A stretch of DNA of 54,624 bases from Sulfuritalea sp. (GCA_022843505.1 JALHNN010000001.1:1-54624); one strand, 5' to 3'. Counted from the stretch's first letter, positions 22,552 to 30,312 are shown. Notes: generated from the letters alone by a model not told the origin. A program made the numbers and translations.

Positions 22552-22680
22552 TCAGATGCCGATTGGCGCCTGATTCAGCATGGCCCTGGCCAGTCGCAGC
22601 AGAACGACTGCCGGGTGCTTTTCGGAGCAAAGCCTTGGGGCGGGCACCCTGACGCATAGCTCGCCGTTTTCGTATTCCAT
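22552..22680 (-). CDS. Small protein downstream of the helicase
   Basis: ATG 22680 opens MEYENGELCVRVPAPRLCSE and continues KHPAVVLLRLARAMLNQAPI. It reads better than the overlapping 65-codon frame (ATG 22714) because of its balanced hydrophobic pattern. Its stop region is overlapped by an inverted repeat GAATCAG...CTGATTC (22549-22576) that may be a terminator. Function unknown. Confidence 0.45.
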   Translation of the reverse strand: MEYENGELCVRVPAPRLCSEKHPAVVLLRLARAMLNQAPIGI

Positions 22681-22725
22681 CCAGCCGGACCAAGTCGTGG
22701 GCGATGGGGGGCATGGATCAGAGTC

Positions 22726-24444
22726 TTACCCAGCCCCTAGCGCCTTGCGATAGACCATCGGTCGGCCTTCCTCGGCGATGATCTCGACGTGGCCCTGCTC
22801 GGCCCAGCGTTTCAGGCAGTTGTGGAGGACGCCTTGGGAGATGGGCTTGTTGGGGCTGAGGGTGCGCTGGAGGACGGAAATGGGCAGACCGTCGCTGGTG
22901 TGCTTCGGGAAGACGTTGGCGTAGTCCTCGAACGAGTACTTCTCGGGGCGGCCGCCGGCTTGGCGCTGCGGGGGCCTTTCCTTGGGTGCCTCGGCGTCAA
23001 CCTCCCGCGGCTCCCAGAATATCTTGGCGATGCCGCCGGCCACGCCGGGCACGTCGATGAACCCCGAGCAGTGCTTCAGCGGGATCGTGGTGAGGGGTTC
23101 CAGCCGCCAGCCAGTCCCCTGCGGAACCTTGCGCGTGACGCCGGCCCGCTTGCCGCGCTTGGCCAGGACCAGGTTGAATTCCCCCTCGTTCTCGGCGGCG
23201 CGCAGGGAGATGATCGCCCGGGCCCAGTTGATGATCTCCGCCCCGCCGGCCATGTCATACATGACCTCGTGCCAGAGCCGCTGCGCCCGCTCCTTGCCCG
23301 TGGCCGGCTTGGTCGTGTGATGGACCACCATGTAACCGAAGGCGGGCGGCTGGTTCAGGGAATTGAGCTGCTCACGCAGGAATTCACCCAGATCCTTGGA
23401 GTCAGTCACGTCGCCTTGGATGAACGCTTGCAGGGGATTGATCCACACCAGGTCCGGCCGGTGCCGCGCTATGAGCGCCTTCAGCACCTTGATGAAGGCC
23501 GGGCCCCGGGCTACGCGCTCCGTGTGGACAAAGACCTTGCTGTCCACCGCGGCAATCTGGTCCGCCGCCAGGTTCAACTCATGCTTGATCGAAAGGGCCA
23601 CTTCACCGATGTCCCCGTCCGAATCCTCGGACTGCACGATCAGACTGGAAAGCGATCCGTTGCCCTGGATGCCGAAGGGGCCCCGGTTGAGCGCCAGCTC
23701 AATCGCCATCTGGATCGCCATCGCACTCTTGCCCATGCCCGAGGTGGAGACCAGCACGGCCGAGTCCCCCCGGTTCAGATACCGCTTCCCCAACAGGATC
23801 GAGGCGTGCCCGTCCGGGGGGATTTCGTAGGAGAAAATCGGCCGGCTGTCGGTCTGCGCCGGGGCGGTGGTGGCAATCCGCGCCAGATCGTCCCGGGCCC
23901 GGACGATCAGCTCCTCCGGCTGCGCGTTGCCCCGCGCCCCCTCGATCATCGCCGTGCCCACCTTGATGGCCTCGCGCAGGGCCGCCAACCGCCTCACCTC
24001 TCCAATGAAGTACCCGGCGTAGACCGTGGTGGGCGCCCCGCCGGTAATGGTTATCAGATTGGACATTCCGCCGACAACCTCCAGCATGTTCCGGTTGATC
24101 AGATGCTGGACCAGCACCTCCAGGCAGACCGGCTGCCGGGCCTTGGCCAGATCGAGGAGGGCGTGGTAGATCAGGCGGTGGGCCGGCAGAAAGAACGCCT
24201 CGGGGGTGAGCCCTTCGGACCGGGCGGCGTCCAGCGAGACGCCCTCGTCCAGCAAACAGCAGGCCAAAACGTGGCGCTCGGCTTCCTCACTGGCGGGGAC
24301 GGTGGGGGGGAGGGGCGGGGGGGCGGGCTTTCTGACGATGGGCGCGGGATGGGGACGGGGCGCAACGACCCTCACGACGGGCGCGGGCTCCGCCCATGGC
24401 TCGGGCGCCTCATCGATGATCAGCTCCTCGTCGGAGTCGTTCAC
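22726..24444 (-). CDS. DnaB-N / RepA-type AAA+ replicative helicase with C-terminal winged helix
   Basis: A 572-residue multi-domain protein. Residues about 52-155 match the DnaB N-terminal domain (EEAERHVLACCLLDEGVSLD, FFLPAHRLIYHALLDLAKAR, NLITITGGAPT). The RecA-like core has Walker A TSGMGKSA (about 234-241) and Walker B LVWINP (about 332-337), followed by the HHTTKP (sensor-like) segment of RepA-type AAA_25 ATPases. The C-terminal ~90 residues (FPKHTSDGLPISVLQRTL...) look like a winged helix. It presumably unwinds phage DNA at the origin nearby; the combined architecture is unusual. Confidence 0.85.
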   Translation of the reverse strand: MNDSDEELIIDEAPEPWAEPAPVVRVVAPRPHPAPIVRKPAPPPLPPTVPASEEAERHVLACCLLDEGVSLDAARSEGLTPEAFFLPAHRLIYHALLDLAKARQPVCLEVLVQHLINRNMLEVVGGMSNLITITGGAPTTVYAGYFIGEVRRLAALREAIKVGTAMIEGARGNAQPEELIVRARDDLARIATTAPAQTDSRPIFSYEIPPDGHASILLGKRYLNRGDSAVLVSTSGMGKSAMAIQMAIELALNRGPFGIQGNGSLSSLIVQSEDSDGDIGEVALSIKHELNLAADQIAAVDSKVFVHTERVARGPAFIKVLKALIARHRPDLVWINPLQAFIQGDVTDSKDLGEFLREQLNSLNQPPAFGYMVVHHTTKPATGKERAQRLWHEVMYDMAGGAEIINWARAIISLRAAENEGEFNLVLAKRGKRAGVTRKVPQGTGWRLEPLTTIPLKHCSGFIDVPGVAGGIAKIFWEPREVDAEAPKERPPQRQAGGRPEKYSFEDYANVFPKHTSDGLPISVLQRTLSPNKPISQGVLHNCLKRWAEQGHVEIIAEEGRPMVYRKALGAG

Positions 24445-24544
24445 GTTAAAAAAGCCTCCGCCCCGTGCAGGCCGCGAGACCCGGGTGTTGGTAAACGTCC
24501 AGCCGCGCTAGGCGCGGCCACAGGGCGGAGGAAGAGGGCACTGA

Positions 24545-24763
24545 TCATGGCGAGTTTGTGGGCGTGGAACTGCGCGAGCATTTCTTGGAGACCGTTTGCC
24601 GGAGCCGGTTCTCCAGTTCCTCCAGCCGGGCAGCCACCGGACTGCCGCTTCCGAGCAGCCGGTAGATTTCCACCCGGTCCCGGGCCGGAACCAGCATCCA
24701 GCACTCGCCGCAGAGTGCGCCCACGCCGTCCGTGGTCGTTTGCTGGCAGACCCGGCATGTCAT
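24545..24763 (-). CDS. Small zinc-finger protein
   Basis: A 72-residue product with CRVC (3-6) and CGEC (18-21), a four-cysteine zinc site typical of phage zinc-ribbon proteins, then a helix (RDRVEIYRLLGSG). Upstream of the helicase by ~100 bases with the stop region unrelated. Possibly a small replication or regulatory factor. Confidence 0.65.
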   Translation of the reverse strand: MTCRVCQQTTTDGVGALCGECWMLVPARDRVEIYRLLGSGSPVAARLEELENRLRQTVSKKCSRSSTPTNSP

Positions 24764-24999
24764 GCTCCTTGCCTCCGGGTCGGTGTTGACGTTGATGCCT
24801 CATCCACGGAGGCCAGGTAGGTGTTGAGTTTTTCCAGATCGGCCGTCGCCCCCTCCTCCGTCTCGTGAACCCAATTGACCTCGGGGTGGGGCGGACCGCG
24901 CAGGATGCGGGGACCGGCGACGGTGGGCGGCTGGCCGTGGGCCGATACCATGATGGTCCACCGGCCCGTGTCTGGATCGAACGAGAGGGAGAGGGTCAT
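24760..24999 (-). CDS. Hypothetical beta-rich early protein
   Basis: A 79-residue product beginning MTLSLSFDPDTGRWTIMVSA, which looks like two beta strands, and ending with a charged helix. ATG 24999 overlaps the stop of the next gene and its own stop overlaps the zinc-finger gene (ATGA). Unrecognised. Confidence 0.6.
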   Translation of the reverse strand: MTLSLSFDPDTGRWTIMVSAHGQPPTVAGPRILRGPPHPEVNWVHETEEGATADLEKLNTYLASVDEASTSTPTRRQGA

Positions 25000-25391
25000 G
25001 GCTGGTGGTCCTGGAAGGAACGCGGCAGGGTGACATTGAGCGGCAGCTGGCCGCACGCGAAAAACAGGGGGGCAATGTCTTCGGCCTGGTAACCCGCCAG
25101 CCCGCAGCCAATGGGCGTGACCAGAAAGGTCAGGTCGGGCCGGGAACGGGCGAAGGCGACGAAGCGGCGGACCCCGGCGGCGACCTCCGGGAGCGGGAGA
25201 ACGGCCAGGTTCTCGTCCTTGGTCGGCAGCGCGTAGGTGTGCCCGCAAAGCCCTTCGCCGATTCCGTGCCGGGCACCCCAGTTGAGCGCGGTTTTCGCCG
25301 CGCCAGCTCCGTGCCGGCCGGCGCGATTCGATCCGAAGACGAAGATTTCACGGGGGCCTAAGGAGGTGATGTTGTCGGGGGTGGGGTTCAT
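24996..25391 (-). CDS. Macro-domain-like phage protein (A1S_2505 type)
   Basis: A 131-residue protein with the signature EIFVFGSNRAGRHGAGAA near the N-terminus, HTYALPTKDEN in the middle and LVTPIGCGLAGYQAEDIA near the C-terminus. These glycine-rich loops are those of macro-domain proteins that bind ADP-ribose. This phage family may act on ADP-ribosylated targets or NAD-derived signals and so counter defence, but that is inference. Start MNPTPDN at 25391. Confidence 0.8.
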   Translation of the reverse strand: MNPTPDNITSLGPREIFVFGSNRAGRHGAGAAKTALNWGARHGIGEGLCGHTYALPTKDENLAVLPLPEVAAGVRRFVAFARSRPDLTFLVTPIGCGLAGYQAEDIAPLFFACGQLPLNVTLPRSFQDHQP

Positions 25392-25394
25392 GGG

Positions 25395-25649
25395 TCAGGG
25401 TTGGGATCTACGGGGCTCATCAGTGATGGGCGGAAGAACGCGCCCCGGTGCGGCTGGGTCATGTTTGTAGGTAGTGCCGCGCAGTCCGCACCATTGGCAC
25501 CAGTGGTGTTGTTCCCCGAAGCGCGGGCTCATCGGTAATGGCGGAGCGTAGTGCAGATTGAACCGGTGCAGCACCAGCATCGTCGGGCGATAGAGATACC
25601 GGCACCAGATATTCAGGAAAGACCAAGTCCTGAAGGTATTTCGGAACAT
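25395..25649 (-). CDS. Hypothetical protein with CxxC pair
   Basis: An 84-residue product: WCRYLYRPTMLVLHRFNLHY, then HHWCQWCGLRGTTYKHDP. The pattern is known from phage small proteins with HRFNLHY and a CQWC zinc-like pair. Another frame beginning at ATG 25692 reads MNTPDQPGNPPHQPNVPKYL and is plausible for its N-terminal part only, so a frameshift or alternative start is possible. Confidence 0.55.
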   Translation of the reverse strand: MFRNTFRTWSFLNIWCRYLYRPTMLVLHRFNLHYAPPLPMSPRFGEQHHWCQWCGLRGTTYKHDPAAPGRVLPPITDEPRRSQP

Positions 25650-25715
25650 TGGGTTGATGGGGCGGATTTCCGGGTTGATCGGGCGTGTTCATTCATGATG
25701 TCCAACTTCGGCGTT

Positions 25716-25940
25716 TTAGGTTGATGGAACGGAATCCGTCTCGAAACCGTGCTCAGTCACGCGGCACCCCGATGGGTCAGTCAGAAGACCAAGCGCGGAC
25801 TCTGCTGCTTGCTTCGTGTGAAACCGGCACGCGCTGTTTGCGTCGAATGTCCAAGCGAGTAACCCCTCGTAGAAATTCACGTATACAGGGGCCGATATAG
25901 GCCCCGCCTCGATTAGCCACAGAAAGGCGGTAGTGCTCAT
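25716..25940 (-). CDS. Small early protein (74 residues)
   Basis: MSTTAFLWLIEAGPISAPVY and WTFDANSACRFHTKQAAESA followed by VTEHGFETD. The ending with HGF is typical of a widespread phage family of unknown function. Start at 25940 overlaps the next gene's stop. Confidence 0.65.
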   Translation of the reverse strand: MSTTAFLWLIEAGPISAPVYVNFYEGLLAWTFDANSACRFHTKQAAESALGLLTDPSGCRVTEHGFETDSVPST

Positions 25941-26230
25941 AGGTCTCTCGCTTTGGCAAGGGCTGCGCGGGCCGCCTGCCAGACTTCCTCGCCTCGCGAT
26001 GTGCGCCCCGTGTCCATCGTGTGAACCTCGAAATAGTTCGCCAGGGCATACAGTGCGGTATGCAGCTCGGGAGCGGCGGCAATGAGCTGCGCGTCGGGCG
26101 CGTGCTGAACGTGTGCGACGACAAAGTTATTGATCGAGCCGGGCGTTGGGTCCAAGGGCGACCAGACCTCAATAGCGAAACCGTCTTGGGCTTGAGTCCG
26201 CCACGGTCCTTTCGTGGGTTGGTCACTCAT
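25937..26230 (-). CDS. TPGPW / LIAAAP phage family protein, copy 2
   Basis: A 97-residue paralogue: MSDQPTKGPWRTQAQDGFAI and HAPDAQLIAAAPELHTALYA. It overlaps copy 3 by 4 bases. Divergence from copies 1 and 3 suggests old duplication or separate acquisition. Confidence 0.75.
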   Translation of the reverse strand: MSDQPTKGPWRTQAQDGFAIEVWSPLDPTPGSINNFVVAHVQHAPDAQLIAAAPELHTALYALANYFEVHTMDTGRTSRGEEVWQAARAALAKARDL

Positions 26231-26547
26231 GACTGGCCCTCCGCCTTGGCGATTGCGTCGCGCAGAGCTTCCCACTCTAGATAAGAGGCAGGCTCTTTTG
26301 CCGGGTCAGGGATGCGATTACAGAACCCCTGAAACGCGAGGCGCGCAGCTTGCAGCAGGTCCGGAGCGGCGGAGATCAGTGAGGCATCGGCACGGTTGGC
26401 GGCGCGCGCCTCTTCGGACATGTCGCTCTGACAAACCGCTACCGTTGCATATGACTCACGAGCCTCAATGGCGATCAAGCGACCATCATGGAATACGTTG
26501 GCGGTCCACGGGGCTGGAGTGAATCTGGTGAATTTAGGTGTTTTCAT
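26227..26547 (-). CDS. TPGPW / LIAAAP phage family protein, copy 3
   Basis: A 106-residue paralogue: MKTPKFTRFTPAPWTANVFH and NRADASLISAAPDLLQAARL. It is the first leftward gene from the operator region 26558-26606 and starts at ATG 26547. Function unknown. Confidence 0.75.
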   Translation of the reverse strand: MKTPKFTRFTPAPWTANVFHDGRLIAIEARESYATVAVCQSDMSEEARAANRADASLISAAPDLLQAARLAFQGFCNRIPDPAKEPASYLEWEALRDAIAKAEGQS

Positions 26548-26557
26548 ACACACGAGA

Positions 26558-26606
26558 CAGTGCACTGGGTGCACTGCATTGCAAGATAAATGTTGCACTC
26601 AGTGCA
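26558..26606. promoter_or_regulatory. Operator pair between divergent genes
   Basis: CAGTGCAC-TGG-GTGCACTG (26558-26576) and TGCACT-C-AGTGCA (26594-26606), both perfect palindromes sharing the half-site TGCACT. They lie between the divergent starts at 26547 and 26627, so binding there would control both. The nearest candidate regulator is the HTH protein at 26627. Confidence 0.7.
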
Positions 26607-26626
26607 CTTTTTATTTGGCTCGTTCC

Positions 26627-26818
26627 ATGACCTTTGCTGAGAAGCTAAAGCCGTGGACGGCGAATAAGCTGATGGAAGTGATCGGCGTTCCGCGCCGAAC
26701 GGCTTATGCGTGGAAATCTGGCGAGAAGATCGCACCCGGTTGGGTGCAGGCGCTCGTCCTCTTCCGACTGAAATACGTGAAACCCGACAATGCTGAACCT
26801 CGACGCGCTGAAGGTTGA
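26627..26818 (+). CDS. Cro-like HTH protein overlapping the transposase gene
   Basis: A 63-residue product: MTFAEKLKPWTANKLMEVIG, then VPRRTAYAWKSGEKIAPGWV. The VPRRTAYAWKSGEK stretch has the HTH recognition-helix pattern. It overlaps the transposase start by 29 bases in a different frame, so translation is likely coupled. It is preceded by two operator-like palindromes. Possible lysogeny-type or autoregulatory switch; unproven. Confidence 0.7.
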   Translation: MTFAEKLKPWTANKLMEVIGVPRRTAYAWKSGEKIAPGWVQALVLFRLKYVKPDNAEPRRAEG

Positions 26819-28091
26819 TTCCCGCGCTGAGGTTGGAGCTACGGATTACGTCTTCACCGTCCGGGTGGATGACGCTCCCGATCCGTGCTGTCCTCAGCCA
26901 CTCGTCCGCAACGGCAACAAGCCCGTCGCCTACCGCGACCTGCCGATGCACGGCCGGCATGTGACGATCCGTGTTGAACGGCAGCGATACCTTTGCCGAT
27001 CGTGCGGCAAAACTCGCTACGTCGCCGTTCCGCACATGAACGAGACGAACATGATGACCCAACGGCTCGTCGAATACATCATCACGCGATCCATGGAAAC
27101 GCAGTTCACTGCGCTCTCCCGCGAGTTGGGCGTGGATGAAGGCACCGTGCGTCGCATCTTCCGTCGCTTCGCCAAGGTCCAATTGGAGCGGCTGAACATC
27201 GAGACGCCTGAAGTCATGGGCATCGACGAAATCCACATGCTGAGCCGCTACCGTGGCGTGATTACCAACGTGAAAGAACGGACGCTCGTCGATCTGTTGG
27301 AGACGCGTAACAAGCCCGCCATCATCAAATATCTCTCCGAGCTGAAGAATAAGGAGCGCGTTCAGGTCGTGGCGATGGACATGTGGAATCCATACCGCGA
27401 TGCCGTCCGGGAGATACTGCCCAAGGCTCGCATCGTCGTGGACAAGTTCCACGTCGTGCGAATGGCCAACGAGGGAATGGAACGTATCCGCAAGGAGCTT
27501 CGCCTGACCTTGCCTACCAAGACCCGGCTTCAGCTCAAAGACGATCGCTGGATACTGCTCCGCAATAAGGAGGACTTGCCCGCCTTCAAACGGATGATCG
27601 CGGAGACGTGGTTCGACCGCTTCCCCGACCTCAAGTCCGGCTACGACGCCAAAGAGGCGTTCCGCGCCATCTGGACCGCCGCCACTGCCGACGAGGCGCG
27701 AGACCGCTATGACAAGTGGCTGGATGGTCTCGACGAGACCTGTCAGGCCGCGTTCGCCGACCTCATCACGGCTATGTGCAACTGGCGGGAGGAAATCTTC
27801 GCCTACTTCGATCTGCGGGTCACGAACGCATACACCGAAGCAATCAACGGCATCGCTCGAATAGTAAACCGCGCCGGTCGCGGCTACTCTTTCGAGGTGC
27901 TCCGCGCCAAGATGCTGCTCAATTACGCCAACCACCGCATGGTGTGGGGCGGCGGTATGGCCATCCGCCGGAAGCTCGGCATAACGCTCCCATTGGCGCT
28001 TGGCGTGCCGTATTGGAAGCTCCAACACCCCGAGAAGATGAAGCTCCATCAACCTCGGATACTGGACGAGAATTGGCTGTCCGATTTTTAG
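26790..28091 (+). CDS. ISL3-family DDE transposase
   Basis: A 433-residue transposase. N-terminal zinc-finger-like DPCCP...YLCRSCGKTRY (about 30-75), an HTH (ELGVDEGTVRRIFRRF), and the catalytic triad: VMGIDEIHM (first Asp), VAMDMWNPYRDA (second Asp), AYTEAINGIARIVNRAGRGY (Glu, followed by the family signature). Length is normal for ISL3. No clear terminal inverted repeats were seen around 26530-26630 or 28092-28200, so it may be a captured gene rather than an intact insertion sequence. Confidence 0.9.
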   Translation: MLNLDALKVDSRAEVGATDYVFTVRVDDAPDPCCPQPLVRNGNKPVAYRDLPMHGRHVTIRVERQRYLCRSCGKTRYVAVPHMNETNMMTQRLVEYIITRSMETQFTALSRELGVDEGTVRRIFRRFAKVQLERLNIETPEVMGIDEIHMLSRYRGVITNVKERTLVDLLETRNKPAIIKYLSELKNKERVQVVAMDMWNPYRDAVREILPKARIVVDKFHVVRMANEGMERIRKELRLTLPTKTRLQLKDDRWILLRNKEDLPAFKRMIAETWFDRFPDLKSGYDAKEAFRAIWTAATADEARDRYDKWLDGLDETCQAAFADLITAMCNWREEIFAYFDLRVTNAYTEAINGIARIVNRAGRGYSFEVLRAKMLLNYANHRMVWGGGMAIRRKLGITLPLALGVPYWKLQHPEKMKLHQPRILDENWLSDF

Positions 28092-28235
28092 CATATCAAC
28101 CCAATTTTCCGATTAGCCGTCCTGAAGCGCCCGGCTCAACGACGCGCAGCCGACCGGATGCGGTGGTTTCTCAGCCGCCGGCGCATTACGGGCGACATCG
28201 TGTAGGCGGGAACGTTCTGTGCGTCGTCGCTCATC

Positions 28236-28532
28236 TTAATCGTTGGCGGGTTTCTGCATCACCCACGCCGCCAGCATTTCGTATTTCCGGCCATCGCCAT
28301 CCCAGGCAAATCCGATGGCCGGCTCGCCGCGAGCCAACGCCGCCTGGAATGCCTCGGCGAGTTCGGCCTCCGCATCGAACCACCGGACATACATCCCGGC
28401 ACGGAGGGACAGCAGGCAGTAGGGGCGCGTCACCTGCTCGGGAATGGGAACGTTTCGTTGCAGGGTCGTGCGGCCGGAGATGGTGAAACCCGGGCCGTGA
28501 TCCGGGAAAGAGGCGTCAAGCGCATGGGGCAT
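28236..28532 (-). CDS. Hypothetical protein opposite the transposase
   Basis: A 98-residue product beginning MPHALDASFPDHGPGFTISG; ATG 28532 is preceded by AAAGGA, a good ribosome site. YCLLSLRAGMYVRWFDAEAE and GFAWDGDGRKYEMLAAW suggest a small folded domain. It is unrecognised. It lies after the transposase on the other strand. Confidence 0.6.
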   Translation of the reverse strand: MPHALDASFPDHGPGFTISGRTTLQRNVPIPEQVTRPYCLLSLRAGMYVRWFDAEAELAEAFQAALARGEPAIGFAWDGDGRKYEMLAAWVMQKPAND

Positions 28533-28858
28533 AAAAAAATCCTTTCCGCCGCCACCCGCTTGGAACAAAACATCAGCTCGCGGTAGAAAGATACGTGATG
28601 CCGGTGGCGACTTGTTGAGTTGTGCCGAGGCAATTTTCGGCGTCAACCCCGAAATGAAGATTGACAGGACTTAATTTTTCGCAACAGTTCGCGTCGGCCC
28701 GATGATAGCCGACGATCCGCTATATAACCGGAGACGCCGCGTGACAGTAGGGCCACTCTCTCCCCAGCCGCAGACGCAACGCGCCCGGCCAGAACACGAG
28801 GACAACCAACAGACCGCCCGGAACCCCTCGTGGTCGCGGGGAATGATTTTCAACCACC
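28533..28858. other. Intergenic region between divergent genes
   Basis: Lies between the starts at 28532 (minus) and 28859 (plus). It has an inverted repeat GTCGGC (28693-28698) / GCCGAC (28708-28713) with a 9-base spacer and a nearby TTGACA-like hexamer in ATTGACAGGACTTAATTTTT. Presumably contains both promoters; exact positions not determined. Confidence 0.4.
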
Positions 28859-29077
28859 ATGACCAAACCCGACAAACAATACCTCCCGATCCACGGGGAA
28901 AAAATCCGCGAGGCCCGCATTTGCGCCGGTCTGACGGTGCGGCAGCTGGCCGCGGGACTCGGCAAGGGGACGAAGGCCGTTTACCTGTGGGAGAACGGGG
29001 AAAGCTACCCGCGCCTCCCCGACTACTTTCGCCTGTGCAGGCTGCTTGGCTGCGGGCGCGCACCCTTTGGGCCATGA
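28859..29077 (+). CDS. XRE-family HTH regulator
   Basis: A 72-residue protein: IREARICAGLTVRQLAAGLG then KAVYLWENGESYPRLPDYFR is a textbook Cro/C1 HTH (residues about 18-50). Its gene ends with ATGA overlap to the first gene of array 2, whose first repeat overlaps its 3' end. Possibly the array's own or a phage immunity-type regulator. Confidence 0.82.
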   Translation: MTKPDKQYLPIHGEKIREARICAGLTVRQLAAGLGKGTKAVYLWENGESYPRLPDYFRLCRLLGCGRAPFGP

Positions 29078-29403
29078 CGAATACTGACACTTCGCGGTCC
29101 TCACAATCTGCGCCGGAGCGTGGCGCGTCCGATGGCCCGAGTTGCGCTGGGGCGGCGGGTTCGGCAATTCAGCCCGGCTCGACCGTCGCCTTCAAAGGCG
29201 AAGACGTGCAAGGCACCGTATCGCGGGTGAGAAACGGTCAAGCCTTCGTGAACTGGATAGGCTTCCGATATTCGCCGGCCTATGATGGGTGGCACCACGT
29301 CTCAAAACTCAGACTCTTGCCGAACGTCGCCAGTGAGCCACGGGCGAAGCCCGTTGGCTCTGATGGCTGGTTGGACTCCGAACCCTCGACCCACGAACAA
29401 TGA
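29074..29403 (+). CDS. Cassette gene: hypothetical protein with SH3-like pattern
   Basis: A 109-residue product. Residues 1-40 derive from the array's first repeat (GAAGSA is from its GTTCGGC side), then GSTVAFKGEDVQGTVSRVRN and GWHHVSKLRLL suggest a small beta-barrel such as SH3/Tudor. The C-terminal LLPNVASEPRAKPVGSDG is read through the next site. The start ATG overlaps the HTH gene's stop. Confidence 0.6.
   Translation: MTNTDTSRSSQSAPERGASDGPSCAGAAGSAIQPGSTVAFKGEDVQGTVSRVRNGQAFVNWIGFRYSPAYDGWHHVSKLRLLPNVASEPRAKPVGSDGWLDSEPSTHEQ
29319..29376 (+). repeat. attC-like site, short complete form
   Basis: Outer box GCCGAAC (29319-29325), 9 bases, inner arm GAGCCACGGGC (29335-29345), loop GAA, inner arm GCCCGTTGGCTC (29349-29360), 9 bases, outer box GTTGGAC (29370-29376). 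Length 58, near the smallest known attC. One unpaired T on the right arm. The clearest single site of the window. Confidence 0.85.
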
Positions 29404-30290
29404 AAAACTCCAGCATCGAATGGACGACGCACACTTTCAATCCGTGGATCGGATGCTCGAAAGTCTCACCAGGCTGCGCACACTGCTACGCCGAAACGCT
29501 CAACAAGCGCATGGCCTGGACGCAGTGGGGTGACGCTGGCGAACGCTTCCGCACCTCTCCGCACAACTGGAATGAGCCGCGCCGCTGGCACCGCGAGGCA
29601 ACCAAGTCCGGCCAGCGCGCCCGCGTCTTTTGCGCGAGCCTCGCTGACTGGCTCGACCCGCGCGCCCCCGTGGCTTGGCTCGCCGAACTGCTCTCACTCG
29701 TGAAGGAGACGCCAAACCTCGACTGGCTATTTCTCACGAAAAGGCCGCAACTCTGGCGCGACCGAATGGCTGCTGTCGTCGGAATGCACATGAGCGATGG
29801 GCCGGCCGCGGTCGATCAATGCTCTGGTGCTGCGCTCGCGGCGGCATGGCTGAACGGTGCAGCGCCGCTGAACGTGTGGATTGGGACAAGTGTCGAGGAT
29901 CAGGATCGTGCCGACGAACGCATTCCTCATCTGCTCGATATTCCGGCGCGGATTCGATTTCTGAGCTGTGAGCCGCTGCTTGGTCCGCTCGACCTCAGCG
30001 ACTACACCGATCCAATCGACGGCGGTTATGTGGGTCGGTCATTCATCGACTGGATTATCGTTGGCGGCGAGAGCGGTCCCAAGGCGCGCCCGATGGAAGC
30101 GGATTGGGTGAGGTCGCTGCGCGAAGAGTGCGAAGTGAATGGCGCGGCTTTCTTCTTCAAGCAGTGGGGCGGAGTGCGAAAGAAGGAAGCCGGACGGATT
30201 CTCGACGGCGAGACATTCGATCAACTGCCAACCGTCGCCGAGGAGTCCAACAACCCGGTCAGCGGCGCGGCGAAGCCGCGTTCGCTGTAG
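29400..30290 (+). CDS. Cassette gene: phage Gp37/Gp68 family protein (DUF5131)
   Basis: A 296-residue product: EWTTHTFNPWIGCSKVSPGC (residues 6-25) followed by AHCYAE gives the conserved cysteines of the Gp37/Gp68 (DUF5131) family, thought to be radical-SAM-like. Further family hallmarks are NWNEP, RVFCASLADW, LTKRP, WIGTSVEDQDRADERIPHLL and SCEPLLGPLDL, WIIVGGESG. Role unknown; often found in phage genomes as an accessory gene. The C-terminal ESNNPVSGAAKPRSL is encoded by the attC-like site at 30245. ATGA overlap with the upstream gene. Confidence 0.93.
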   Translation: MKNSSIEWTTHTFNPWIGCSKVSPGCAHCYAETLNKRMAWTQWGDAGERFRTSPHNWNEPRRWHREATKSGQRARVFCASLADWLDPRAPVAWLAELLSLVKETPNLDWLFLTKRPQLWRDRMAAVVGMHMSDGPAAVDQCSGAALAAAWLNGAAPLNVWIGTSVEDQDRADERIPHLLDIPARIRFLSCEPLLGPLDLSDYTDPIDGGYVGRSFIDWIIVGGESGPKARPMEADWVRSLREECEVNGAAFFFKQWGGVRKKEAGRILDGETFDQLPTVAEESNNPVSGAAKPRSL

Positions 30291-30304
30291 TGGATTGGTT
30301 CAGC
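30245..30304 (+). repeat. attC-like site after the Gp37/Gp68 gene
   Basis: Outer box GTCCAAC (30245-30251), 8 bases, inner arm CAGCGGCGCGGC (30260-30271), loop GAA, inner arm GCCGCGTTCGCTG (30275-30287), 10 bases, outer box GTTCAGC (30298-30304). One unpaired base on the right arm. The left box fits RYYYAAC. The gene's stop lies just inside the right spacer. Confidence 0.85.
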
Positions 30305-30312
30305 TCTTTCTA

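Noticed and set aside
22789..24789. 666-codon plus-strand frame opposite the helicase
   Set aside because: It is a GC-rich antisense frame of a gene with clear Walker motifs on the minus strand.
26544..28094. 516-codon minus-strand frame opposite the transposase
   Set aside because: The plus strand has the full DDE transposase with family signatures; the antisense frame is His/Val-rich shadow.
26530..28200. Complete ISL3 insertion sequence with terminal inverted repeats
   Set aside because: Only the transposase is supported; I found no matching ends in the flanks.
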